From Pseudoneurospora amorphoporcata (Eukaryota > Ascomycota > Sordariomycetes > Sordariales > Sordariaceae), in NCBI GenBank assembly GCA_033297205.1, contig MU859313.1, positions 6,468 to 41,075 on the forward strand: a stretch of 34,608 bases of DNA, read 5' to 3'. Position 1 is the first letter of the stretch. Each line of letters begins with the position of its first letter. Both the position numbers and the translations under genes were made by a program. The notes under the pieces were generated by a model. It was not told the origin of the DNA, made no database searches, and saw only the letters and a list, made by a program, of their open reading frames with translations. Below, in pieces: positions 10,060 to 21,600 of this stretch.

Positions 10060-11120
10060 TATAGTACTAGTAGGAATCGTCTGGAGGCAGCTCCCCGACA
10101 CCGGATCCTAGATCTTAATCGTGTTGTCCCACGAACTAGACGCAAGCCGCTGGCCATTAGGCGAGAATGCCACCGAAGAAACGTAGTGGCTATAGCCTTC
10201 TAGGGTATGGAGGCAACTCCCCGACGCCGGATCCCAGATCTTAATCGTGTTATCCAATGAACCGGACGCAAGCCGCTGGCCATCAGGCGAGAATGCCACC
10301 GAAGAAACGTAGTGGCTATAGCCTTCTAAGGTATAGAGGCAGCTCCCCGACGCCGGATCCCAGATCTTAATCGTGTTGTCCTACGAACTAGACGCAAGCC
10401 GCTGGCCATTAGGCGAGAATGCTACTGAGACAACGAGGCCGCTATGGCCTTCTAAGGTCTGGAGGCAGCTCCCCAACGCCGGATCCCAAATCTTAATTAT
10501 ATCGTCCCCCGAACCGGACGCAAGCCGCTAGCCATCAGGCGAGAATGCCACTGAGATAACGAGGCCGCTATAGCCTTCTAAGGTCTAAAGGCAGCTCCCC
10601 GACGCCGGATCCTAGTGTAAGGGTTCTACGAGGTTGATATATAGGTAGGCTTTGGTGTAAGTTGTAATATTCGACAAGGAGTAAGAAGATTGGGCTAGTC
10701 TAGAAGCTAGGCTAGGTACGACTAAATATATAAAAGGGGTACGAGGAAGAAGGTACTAAAAATACTAAGACTGAACCGAGGTAAGCCGAGCGAGCCGAGA
10801 CAAGCTGGGTGGTCTAGAGAACCCCCGGCAGGCACAAGCCTGGCACATGGAAGCTAGGCATTACCTCTGGGCGCTAGACTTATGACACCTAGATTTTGAT
10901 CGTTTCGTTATTCGAACCGGACGTAAGCCGCTGGCTATTAGGCGAAAAGGCCACTGAGCTAATGGAGTTGCTATAGCCTTCTAGGGTCTAGAAGCAACTC
11001 CCCGACGCCGGATCTTAGATCTTAATCGTTTTATCATCCGAACCGGACGCAAGCCGCTGGCTATTAGGCGAGAAGGCTACTAAGTTAATAGAGCCGCTAT
11101 AACCTTCTAAGGTTTGGAGG
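10060..11120 (-). repeat. WD40 tandem array, 126-bp period
   Basis: Unit markers (ggacgcaagccgctgg) recur at about 10138, 10264, 10390, 10516, 10919 and 11045; the wide gap equals 126 bp plus the 277-bp LTR insertion. Units are almost identical apart from a few codons (for example SHYVSS against SGLVVS), the pattern of WD arrays that exchange repeats. Stops within units come from TGG to TAG. Confidence 0.85.
10616..10887 (-). mobile_element. Solo LTR, family F (272 bp), in the WD40 array
   Basis: It is bounded by TGTAAGGGTTCT and CTTATGACA with a perfect duplication CCTAG (10611-10615 and 10888-10892). It lies in the codons for the DPASG part of a WD unit. Read on the minus strand it begins TGTCATAAGTCTAGCGCC and ends CCCTTACA, very like both ends of family B, so the two may be related. 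Unlike its host it holds GC-rich, CA/TG-rich blocks and looks unmutated. A minus-strand TATA-like stretch lies near 10730. Confidence 0.88.
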
Positions 11121-11792
11121 TATGTATTCTAATCTAATTTTATAGCCGGCTTAGTTCGAATCCATTTAGGTTCTTCTATACTGAAATTCCTCTTTATCAA
11201 GCTACCGCTTAGAGTAAATACAAGCGTTGATATGTATGTTTGAAGTGGAGCTTGCTCTATTATTGACTTATAAGATAGAGCAAACCAGTAAGCATCCTAA
11301 ACAAGCTTTGATAATTGCGATTGATTATTACCTCCCTATATTTTTAGTTAGATTAAGTTCCTAGTGCGGAATTAGACTTATACTTACTAGCAGGTTCTCA
11401 AGCTTTCTAATAGCAATAACGCCCGCAGGCATAGCTTGGAATAGACTTAGAGCTTCCAGCTAGTAAAGGTACTTCGTCTCAAGAAATTCATAGACAACCT
11501 TCTCATCCCGTAAATAATTATACCATTTTGTATTCGTGTCAAAAACTGAGTCACACAAATAATCAACCCAATAGACGTACGAGTACCGCACCGTCGCTAG
11601 CGGGTCTAGATTCAGTATTTGGACCTTGTCACTCGGAAATCCCGGTGCCCTTAAGCCGTATATATCGCGTCGTAATATTATAAATATAGTATCAAGTGAC
11701 CTCGAGAAGATGGTATAGTTTACATCTTCTTTCCCAGAAGGAAAAATTTACTTAAACACCTCCTAAGAAGCTTAGTTACCAACTTTATCAAA

Positions 11793-12207
11793 GAGAATGT
11801 CTTTTCGGACTGTAGCAAATGTCTTTTCGTACTGTCGGCCAAAACTAAAACTAAATATAACTTAGCTAAATGTAAAGGCACGGGAACGATTGTAGTATTA
11901 GAATTTCTATTATTTTTTTGCACTTTTTACACACCTAGCGCCGGGACCTTAACGTAGGGTATAGTAAAGAAGTAGGAAAAAGATAGAAATTTGGCTAAAA
12001 GATTCTTTCTTTTTATTTCTTCGCCCAACGCAAAGCTTAACGGGCAGTAGCTATTACGCGGTAGATACTATCTTATAGAGTAAAAAATATAAAAAATTCC
12101 AATACTACTTTTATTCTTATACGATTATAAATAGCTAAGTTATACCTAATTATAGAATTTAGCGACAGTACGAAAAGACATTTGCTACAGTCCGAAAAGA
12201 CTTTCTC
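11793..12207. mobile_element. 415-bp MITE with 46-bp terminal inverted repeats
   Basis: The ends are inverted copies, GAGAATGTC and GAGAAAGTC followed by an identical TTTTCGGACTGTAGCAAATG, running on to TACTGTCG. Within each end the motif TGTCTTTTCG(G/T)ACTGT occurs twice. The flanks are an exact 8-bp duplication TTATCAAA (11785-11792 and 12208-12215), the length made by hAT transposases. It contains no transposase; small frames are chance. It sits in the coding region between NACHT and linker of the NLR relic. Confidence 0.88.
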
Positions 12208-13363
12208 TTATCAAAAGCATTGCCTAATAGAAAGTCCTTAGCTGATTGGTGGATAAAATAAACAATCTAGTCTCGAAGAGTCAAAACGAGCCGCAAAGCC
12301 CTATAAACTCTTTTAGGGACTATGGATTATCTAAGATATCGTCTAAAATCTCGACGAAAGTAGTTAGTTTTTAAAGGTTGATAAGTCGTTGAACAATAGA
12401 GGAGACGGTAAGAATTTACCTACAAAGATCCGTATAATCGGACTGAATAATCTGCTCTATTATCCGCGCATACAAGGAATCCAACCCGGAGGAGAATGCT
12501 CGTAACTTTATTAGTGTCTGCCACTTCCGAACGTTCGGGTCCGCAAATACTTGGCAGACCAAGGCCACCTAGAGAAAAGTCCTATTCGTATTAAAAAAGA
12601 AATAATTATATACCTCCGTTTCTATTGTGCTGTTGTACCGTTTTTGCCGCGATAAGTGAAGGACTTTGTAGTGGATATATGTACTAACGGCAGTGGCGAC
12701 GGATTCGGCGTTTAGCTCGAGGCTAAGTCTAAACTGCTACGCGACGATCGCCAACTATTCTTCGATTTGTACCTCGTTGCGACTAAATACAAGCTACTTA
12801 ATACGAGTAGACATAGATAATATTTAGACGATTAACTTAAAAAGCTACGGTTAGTCTATTACACATTCGTCTAGAGCATTAATTACTAAGTAGGTGACCT
12901 TTAAGTTCGGGTCTTCTAGTATCTCGTATAAAACTTTAAATAGGACGATTTATACTATTACGTCATCGGAGGGGTATGTATTCTCCGGTAGATGTGAGAG
13001 TAGGCGTGGTTGCCGGTGGGCAAATAGGTAAATTAAGCCTCGTAGTACGGTAGTTGCGTTATTAATGCGCGAGTCGGTAACTTAATAGAAGAAATACGCC
13101 AAATTGCCGCCGTCAGCAATAATACGCCGCTCTAACTCGTCGATAATACCGCATAGTAATATAGTCTTACCTTTACCTAAATCTCCCTTAATCCAAAGCA
13201 AGTAACTCTCCCGCAGCTAGCACTATCGGTTGAAGTCGGGGTTATTAAAGGCCTAACGGTAAACATTAATTAATAGACTACCCTTCGCTAGCTCGATCCG
13301 CTCCTTTTTAACGTACGGGTCACGCGGGTCTATAGGCTACAATTTTACTAAATAGAAGTAATC

Positions 13364-13490
13364 TATTATAGTTACTAAAGCGTACACTGCCTAGGCCAAA
13401 CTACTAAAAGATGGAAGAATGTTCTATTCGCTAGACAGAACATCTTGTGCACGCTTATATAACTATATTATAGTTGAGTAACTTGTGATA
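13364..13490 (-). repeat. TRIM 3' LTR
   Basis: This is the left copy of the 127-bp direct repeat; it differs from the right copy by about a dozen C/T or G/A changes, as expected of RIP. Confidence 0.8.
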
Positions 13491-13737
13491 CTACCTTCCT
13501 TTAAAATTCTATTCTAGAGACCCCGTTTTGGGGAGGAAAGGTACCCGGCTATCCTGCCTCTTACGATTGCTAGGGCTATATATACTACTTGAAAGCCTCG
13601 CTTTCGAATGCGATAATCGTTGACATATGTTAGTCGCGACGGTTGCGTTCGTTTTCGCTCTCCGAAAAACCGTCTCTAATATTGTTACTACGAGGAATTG
13701 AACCCACGATATATTAGTACCTTAGAATAGAATATAA

Positions 13738-13864
13738 TATTATAGTTACTAAGGCGTGTATTGCTTAGGCTAAACTACTAAAAGATGGAAGAATGTTCTG
13801 TTCGCTAGACAGAACATCTTGTGCACGCTTATATAGCTATGTCACAGTTGAGCAACCTGTGATA
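13738..13864 (-). repeat. TRIM 5' LTR
   Basis: This is the right copy of the 127-bp repeat and keeps more CA and TG (for example gtcacagttgagcaacctgtg), so it is less mutated than the left one. Confidence 0.8.
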
Positions 13865-14586
13865 TAATCCTCGTGAACCTTGTCCTATAGCCGCTTTAAT
13901 ACTTTCTACCTTCCTTCGCCGTAGAGAACTAGCATATACACATTGAAGATGCCGAATAGAGAGTATACCTTATCTTCTTCGTATTTTGTATTACGCTTCT
14001 CGATCTATCGCATCCGTTCAGCGACGCTAAAATCAAATAGAGGGACACTTTAGAAGGCTTTTCGCGGAATTCCAGTTATATTGTAAATTTCTTATTCTAG
14101 AAACTCCTTATCTCCTAAGCGTTCGCCGTCTTTAGAGAAAAATTCGACGATCGTTGGGGCAATGAGCTCTTGGAGGGTCTATCCTCGGGAAAACCATCTA
14201 CTCTCTCAAAAGGCTAATTACCAACTGGGGCTATCGCCGTACTAATAGGTTGAGACGTCTACTAAGTATACGTAACATTTTACTGCGCTACGGTACTAAT
14301 GAAATATTGAATTGAGAGCGTACTAAAGCTCGGCGCTATTAGACTTGTTGATATAGTATGTGTCGACCTAGAAGAATTTTAACCTATCGTGCCAAGCTTG
14401 GTCTCCGTAAAAACGAATCTTAGCGTAGTTTACTTTATTCTCGCTTATACCGTCCGTTATATTTCTAAAGAGGACCTTTTCGGGACCCTATATGTGTGAA
14501 AGTATCGTATACGATAGAATCTTATTATTAAGGAGGTCTTCCGTTAGACGGATCCCGCTAGTATCGTTACGCTCTAAGAGTCGCAT

Positions 14587-14998
14587 TGTAGAGTCCGCTA
14601 AGCTCAGCTCCCTCGGTAGCTAATTATATAAATGTTCGATAGTGGGAAAAGGCTCGTAGGCTTCGCGAGCGGACGGCTTATGTTTGCGGGACTATAAGTA
14701 CAGTAAATTAGTAGTTAAAACTAAGGGAGTTGCTCGATAGACGCGAACTACTTACTATAAGTAATTAATAAAATTCGTAGCGTATATCTCAGTGGGTTTA
14801 AGTAGGAGCTTTAAAGGTAGTTGTTATTGTTGTCTTTGTTTTAAGGCGCTGCCTTTACTTAGATTACCAATCCCGCAAGATTCAAACTTCTATTATACCT
14901 GACGCGAACTGAGTAGAGGTATCGAGTATAACCTCTTCGGCACAACCTCTTCGACACAACTATCTTATAAGTAGAAAACTCGCTAATATCGCGTTAGG
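14587..14998. other. 5' flank of the NLR relic
   Basis: AT-rich with TA-type decay; presumably the former promoter region of the NLR gene. TTAGG at 14994-14998 is the target duplication of Gypsy-A. No frame or further repeat is visible. Confidence 0.4.
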
Positions 14999-15021
14999 TA
15001 TTACGGTACAGGGCGAAGTCG

Positions 15022-15440
15022 TGTGACGAACGGCAGTCTGATCTGCCTAAGTGGGATAGCTGAAGGTAAAGACTATCAGTGCTGTTCGGTGAAGCCAAAA
15101 GGTTCACAACAAGTATGGTAGCGTTATACGTGTCTCGGTGATAATGATCAATTAACTACTGGCGAACTATCTGACAATCTGAGTTCTCCAGTCGTTCCTT
15201 TATACTCCGTGCCTTTCTCTAAGGCCTTAGTCTTGGAGTGTCTTGCTCACCATAGTGTTCTGCTCACTGGTGAGCACCTGCTCACTGTGAGCACCTGCTC
15301 ACCATGAGCACCGTGTATCCTGTGAGCTCGTGCATGCTTGGGTGCCTTTCCTGGTTTCTGAGGGTTACACTGGTTCCTCTGGGCGGGGCTGCTAGGTTCC
15401 AAAGGCTTGGGCGACCCCTGTGTCGCCTAAGTTCGTAACA
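15022..15440 (+). mobile_element. Solo LTR, family D (419 bp), inside Gypsy-A LTR
   Basis: The ends TGTGACGAAC and GTTCGTAACA are inverted copies with one mismatch. The flanks are AGTCG (15017-15021) and AGTAG (15441-15445), a 5-bp duplication with one change; the intact AGTAG in the other Gypsy-A LTR shows the empty site. The LTR is rich in CA and TG, and so entered after its host was mutated. Its first part matches 621-810. Confidence 0.92.
15243..15310. repeat. Tandem array of short palindromes in LTR-D
   Basis: Four tandem units of about 17 bp, each beginning TGCTCAC and three ending in TGAGCAC (for example TGCTCACTGTGAGCACC), make a run of near-perfect palindromes in the U3 part of the LTR. 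The copy at 621 lacks them. They might be binding sites or a secondary-structure element. Confidence 0.7.
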
Positions 15441-15699
15441 AGTAGGGGGTAGATATAACATACTAGTTGTATGAGGAGAAAGGAAGGAAAGAGAAGGAGG
15501 TGTACGGTCTGGATATAGGGATGCCCTAGATCTAGACTGAGGCCCACTAGTACATACATACGTGCGATCCTATTAGCTAATAGCCAATAGAGACTCGATA
15601 GCTATACTAATCGTATAGCGCATTATTAGTGTTATTATAAGTAATCCTATGATATTACCTCCTTGTAAAAGAAGCTTATAGAGTTTCAAACCCTTTATC

Positions 15700-18600
15700 T
15701 AGTATATATACATAAAATAATAGATTTTCCCTCAATCCCCGTCTTCCAACTCCTCTATCCGTAATTGAGCGCTCGTAATCCGTACTCTTTTAAGTCGGCA
15801 ATACGTTTGGAGCGTTTTGAGGGTAGGGCTAGAGACGCCGTATAGCGTGTTTGGGGCGCCTAGGCCTTCCGCTTTAGGGCTAGGGCCCGTTCTTAAAGTA
15901 TAGCTTTAATCTCTAGCCAATTTCGAACCGTTGGCGGGATGGGCGTATTTAAGTAGTCGCGATAGAAGGTGGTAACGGCTTCTCTTACTCTGTTAACGTT
16001 GTCAAGGGGCTCGTCGGTGGGGTCGTGATGCTTCCACTTCACGGTATAGAACTAGTAACGGTTGCCTCCTCGTTAGAAGCAATCTAATAGCCTATCGAGT
16101 TCCCACTCTGCCACTTCTTCGTAATTATTAATTCTAACTATTACCCTACCTTCGTTGGCTCGCACGTCGTCCTACAAATCGGCTTGGCTAGGAAGGCCCG
16201 CGTAGTAAGGTTTAACTATAGAGACGTAGAATACTAGCGAGCACTTTATATTAGTAGGTAAGATCAGTTTAACGTTATAGGAACGTGCCTAATCTACTTT
16301 AAAAGGGCCTTCCCATTAGGGGTAAAACTTATTATATGGCCTACCGTTATTAAAATTAATCGTATTCAATATAACGAAATTACTAGAGCGGTATTTTGGT
16401 GCGTCTGACCGATTCTCGTTAGCGTTAGCCTCGTATCTATCTTATACCTTCTTTATAAAAGTGCGCATATAATCCTAAATAGCCTCGAAACAAACGAACA
16501 ACTCGTTAGCCTTCAAATATTCCTTTTATTGTACCAGTAAGAAGCCCTCTAACGGCACAATCGCTACAGGCTCAACGCCTATACGAGGGTAAAAACTATA
16601 GTTAGTAAAGAAGGGAATTACGCTCGTAATTTTAAAAACTATATTATTACTTACGAACTCCGCTAGTAAGAGCTATCGTACCTAGTCCGTCTATGCCTAG
16701 TTGACGAAGATACGTAGATATTATTCTATTTCTACGTTAATACGCTCTATTTAGGTATTAGTCTAAAGGTAGAAAGCGGAGCTCAATAACCTCTTAATAG
16801 CTAGGCGTCTACAAATCATAAACCAAAATAGAGAAATAAACTAGGAGCCGCGGTCGGAAACAACGGTATCTAGTAGGCTGTAAAGGGTGTAAATACGGTT
16901 AATAAAGCGGTCCGCTAGCTCTTCCGCTTCTATAGTAACGGTGGGGATATAATAACGCATCTTCGTTAAGCGGTCTACTACGACGGCGATATATTTAAAC
17001 TTCTAGCCCAAATATAAACTTTCTAGCAACGGAGAGACGTAATTAACTAAGATATCCGTTCATAGCACGTAAGCCGTAGGCATAGGCTTGAGATAGCTTG
17101 CCTTAGCGCGCCGCGATACCTTCGTTTTCGAATACACTAAATAACCCTTATAGTAAGCTCGAACGGCTTCTACTATACCTAGCCAGTACCAATACTCGTT
17201 CATCTATACCTATATCTTATTTCTACTTAAATTGCCTACCGTTGGTAATGAGTGAGCGCGGTAGATAAGTAGCAAATAGGTAGCGGTATTATCGGGATCG
17301 ATAAGCACCCTCCCTCTATAGTACGCCTTGCTTCCCGCTGTAGAACATTTAACGAAAGCGACCTTGAACTTCTTTTTAATATAGGGGCGCCATTTAGTAC
17401 GGCCTAAATCTCTCAGGTAGCTAACGGCCTCCTATATTAAGGTTAACTAGTCGTAGCTCTCGTTAATAATATCGTCGGTCGACTTATTTAGCTCCTTCAA
17501 AGCATTTAAGGATAATAAGAAAACCTCCTTATCGAAATCGAAGTTGTCGGCAACTATAGCTAATAGGGAGAGGCAGCCTTCTTTAAAACGGGCTAAGGTA
17601 ATAAGTTTGCAATTCTTGGCCTTCAAATAGTAATTATCTATGTTTAGCGGCACGTCCTCTAGTTTCCTACTTAGCGCGTCTAGACAAAGATTCTATAATC
17701 CCGGTATATAGCGGATTAAGAAGTTGAAGCGTGATAGGAATTGTAACTACCGTATATAGCGGGGTGTAAGCTACTTGTTTATTATAAAAGTCTTTAAATT
17801 CTTATAATCCATAACGATATCGAAAGGTTACTAGGCGCCCTCTAATTTTGGGCGCTATTCTTCTAGAGCTTTAACAATAGTAAGGAGCTCTTTATTATAG
17901 ATATTGTAATTGTATTCCGCCGTTGAGTGTCGTGCCGAAAAGTAGGCAACTGGGTAGAGTACGCCGTTATTTCTATACTAGGAGAGGGTGCCGCTAGACT
18001 CCTAGTTGGAGGTATTAATTTCGACGACTATCCTTTTGGACTAATCGTAGATACGTAAGGTCGGTCCGCTTGTGAACGCAGTCTTCAAAGCTTCGAAAGC
18101 GGACTATTGTGCTACGGTCTATACCTATTCCGCGTCCTTCTTCGTAAGGTTATAAAGTAGTGCTGCTATTGTCGAGAAGCCTTTAATAAAACGACGATAA
18201 AAGTTAGCAAATCCTAGGAAACTTTATAAAAACTTCTTAAACGTTGGGGGCTTCTAATTCGTAATAGCTTTAACCTTCTCTAAGTCTATTTCAATACCGC
18301 TAAGCGTAATAATTAGCCTAAGGTATTTGGTTTTCTTAGTATAAAACTCGTACTTATCGATATCGACTTGCAAGCTAGCCTTTTTTAAGTGGGCAAGAAT
18401 ATCGTCTACGTATTTTTAGTACTCTTCCTCGTTATCCGAAAAGATGAGGATATTATTTAGGTAGGCGGTTGCGTAAATATCTAAAATATTGTGTAAGATG
18501 TCGTTAACGTAGTTTTGGAATGCGCTTAGCGCTCCCTGTAGGCTAAAAGAACACACGAGTGATTTAAAGAGACTAAAACGGGTAATAAACGCTGTTAGGT

Positions 18601-21600
18601 ATTCGTGTCCCTCCGCGACGCGAATGCGGTTAAAAGCGGCGATGATATTTAGTTTGGTGAAGATTTTTGCCTTGTAAATAGCGTTAAAGGTTTTTTTAAT
18701 TAAAGGGAGTAGGTAGCGACTCTTGAAAGTAACGTTATTAATTCTTCTATAGTCTACGCAAAGTCTAACACCCCCGTCAGGTTTCTTTACTAGTAGGATT
18801 TGGGAAGCGGCCTCGAATTGTAAGGGACGGATGAACCCTATGCGAAGATTATCGTTAATCTATTTCTTAATTACGCTCAGCTCATCGGGGTTGAATGCCT
18901 TAGATTTCGTATAGGGTACTTGCTCGCCCGGGCGGAGTTCGATTTTAAGGTCGTACGAGTGGTAGGGGGGTAAGACCGTAGCGTTACGAGGTTTAAAGAC
19001 GTTAAGGCGGTTCCAGTACTATTTAGAGAACTTCTCCTTAATTTAGGAGTTAATTTTGGGTGGCTTATTAGCTTTCTCGTAGAATTTATTTATATCTTCT
19101 TCCGTAATACTAACTAGCCTAATAGCTTCGTAGCGCTCGTAATCCTCCTCTATATTGCCCCTAAGGTATACGTGCTTAGTAATCTTTGCTACTCGGATAG
19201 CGACCTTGGAGCCCTTGCTAGTATAAGCATTAATCTACAAGTAATAACGCTTGCCTAGTAGCTTTTTATATTTAGTACCGTCGCTGTTCTAAATTTCCTA
19301 CTCTATTTTTAGGGTAAGGTTAGTTAAACCGATTAATATATTATAGTCATACTTAATTCCTATCCCTACCCCTCCATTAACGACGCCTTTATCGTTTCTA
19401 TACTTCTTAAGCTCTAGGGCGCCCCCCTCTACCTCTTTAGCCCGGGCCTCCTCCTCTATCCTAGCCTCCTTTATAATCTCGCAAATCTCTACGTACGAAG
19501 TGCAGAACGCTCGTAGATTAAACTTCTCGCACAACTAATTAAAACTAGCGGCCGTCATATCCCTAATGTCCGCTAGGTTAATAGGGTCGCTCGAGAAGTA
19601 TAATCGGCGTACTACAACGCGGTAATAGTAATTGGACCTCCGCTAGCCAATTACAGTACGGCAAACGGCGGGCTTAGTCCGCTTAGGAGCCGCAATTAGG
19701 GTATTAGAGTCCTTAACTAGGGTGCTAAAGGGCCTATTTTAAACAACGTCGAGGACGGAGTTTGCAATTAGGGTACTAAGACGGTCGGCTTTAGCTATAC
19801 CTTATATAGTCTCGTAATAACGCGTATAAACGTACTTCTAAACCTTTAGAACGTGCTGTAAAGAAGGCAAAAAGTTAATAAGAAAGCAATAGTCCGCATA
19901 GTAATCGTTGAAAGTAACAGCGCCGTCTAGCTATAACACTATAAGGTTATAAAGTTTAAACTATAGCATACTTGAGATTATAAGGTAATCGGCCGCCAAA
20001 TTGTAGGCTAGTATAGTAATCATTTTTATATAGTAGCCGATCCGCAACTAAACTTTATAGTAGTAAGTAATAAAATCCTTAAGTACGCCGTTAGCCAAAT
20101 ATAAAGCCTTTAGTTTAGGAAGTTTCAATAGCGGAATAATATAACGGGCGGCAAAGCTGCGATCGATAAAGGCGAGAGCGGAGCATCCGCTATCGACTAG
20201 AGTGGCACATTTACTACGTTGATTGCGCAGTTTATAAACGATTTAAGTAGAGAGGAGGATAGAATTATTATTATAGCTATTTAAGTTTGAGTTCTTAAGT
20301 TAAACTACTTTTAAGTCTGCTAAATTATTCTCCCCCTCCTCTATTATCGTTATAGACAATGGCCTCTCCAAGCGACTTAGTAGAGAGGCGGCACATTTCC
20401 CGCGCCGTACTCTACGGGTTAGGCAAGAGCTAGAGCGGGCGCTACGGCGGGAGCGGCGGGCTTACCAGTAGCGACGGCGTTAACTCGAGCGCCGTTATTA
20501 CCGTCATTACCATTATTACCGTAACTAGACTATCCTATAGCCAGTCTACTACAGTTGTTATTATTATTATTGTAGCCACTTCTACCGCGACGGTTATACT
20601 CCTTCTACTCTTTAGGGATGCTAGTATTAATATTATTACGGTATTTATAAGCGTAGTAACCTAGTTTAGCGTAGCGCTTACAAAGTATTATAGGTTTAGC
20701 GCTTAGTACTAACATTTAATATACAATTAGTTAAATAACGAGTGCCGGCAATGCACGTTAAGCCGGCAAGGCACTGGTAAGCCCAGAGCCCGTTAGTCCC
20801 TTCTAGCCTCTATACGATTACACACCTAAACTGTAAGGCTACCTTAGTAATTAAGTACTTATACTTGCGTATAGCCTTAAAGGATAAACGATAAGGTCCG
20901 CCCTACAAGTTAGTCTTTCTCTTCTTTTCTTCTCGTAGAACCTTAATTAATTATCTTAGTATTAGTACCTACGTACCGCTCTATTATCCCCTTATACAAA
21001 GACCATTCTACATACGGTAATTGATAACCGCCTTATCGATTATACGAGACAATTAAACGTCGAAGGCGTTCATAGCGTCGAAATCTATAGCGGTGCCGCC
21101 TTAACTAATAGTACACTCGGGAGCGGCGGTACCGTTACTAGTACCAATATTATTCTTAAAGTAGATATTAATTTTATTACGCTAATCGCGCTCCTCTAAG
21201 TTAGTAGCGAGCTTACAATAGAGAGTAAATTATTTATCAAAATCGTTATACGTTAAGGTGTCTTACTAGTAAGCGATAGTATTACGAATTTCGTTAGTTA
21301 CCTTTATCTTTAGGTAATAGGTCTTTATAGCCTCGTTAAACTCGTATTTATCGACGATAGCAATAAATTTATCCTCGAAGTCGAGCTATTTCGTACCCTT
21401 AGTTATTTTAAAAGATTTGAAATCCCGGCGTGCTTCGAAGGTAAGGTCCATACGGTTATATTTGGTACCGAAATATACGAGGAGAGCTTCGGCATTCTCC
21501 TACTTCTACTTAGTCGGGTCCTCCTCTTTAATAATAGGCATTATATGCGGGGCTAGGGTCCTAAAGGCGTTACTACCGAAGCATAAGAGGATTTAGGCAA

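Larger units (their letters stand above)
13364..13864 (-). mobile_element. TRIM-like miniature LTR retroelement (501 bp)
   Basis: Two direct repeats of exactly 127 bp (13364-13490 and 13738-13864) enclose 247 bp with no coding capacity. The outer flanks are a perfect 5-bp duplication TAATC (13359-13363 and 13865-13869). Read on the minus strand the repeats begin TATCACA and end ACTATAATA, consistent with original TGTCACA...ACA after RIP. A purine tract AAAGGAAGGTAG lies just before the 3' repeat, fixing the direction. Each LTR holds an 8-bp inverted repeat (ATGTTCTG...CAGAACAT near 13420 and 13794). No standard primer-binding site is visible; a tRNA B-box-like ggttcaattcc occurs about 40 bp inside. 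It sits between HET and NACHT coding parts. Confidence 0.82.
9778..14586 (-). pseudogene. HET-NACHT-WD40 NLR-like gene, RIP-decayed and broken by three transposons
   Basis: The ATG at 14586 begins MRLLERNDTSG, the classic HET-domain start; further HET blocks are ILSHI, KCYVYLVDVST and RWFSRG(W)TLQELIAP near 14250-14200. A NACHT domain follows near 13200 with the Walker A motif WIKGDLGKGKT. Next comes a linker with RRDIYGLRAPGFPSD and DPLATVRYSYVYWVD (11640-11560). Six 126-bp WD40 units (VAFSPDGQRLASGS, NTIKIWDPASGSCL) and a tail with NGQNVLWLPPNYR end at TAA 9780-9778. Proteins of this design in Podospora (HET-E, HET-D, HET-R) control heterokaryon incompatibility. Many TAG or TAA codons replace W and Q. 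Three insertions with duplications (277, 423 and 506 bp) account for 1206 bp; the other 3603 bp are 1201 codons in one register. The function is surely lost. Confidence 0.88.
14999..15654 (-). repeat. Gypsy-A 3' LTR, split by a solo LTR
   Basis: The two pieces are 14999-15021 and 15446-15654, counting the AGTAG duplication once; together they make 232 bp. The interruption lies in the gcgaagtaggggg motif that is continuous in the other LTR (near 22512). Confidence 0.85.

Noticed and set aside
11720..11923. Minus-strand 67-codon frame
   Set aside because: It spans the border between the MITE and the NLR relic, so it is an artefact of the insertion.
13680..13735. tRNA gene or SINE suggested by ggttcaattcc and flanking bases
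   Set aside because: Stems do not pair into a cloverleaf and an A box at proper distance is missing; kept only as a remark under the TRIM.
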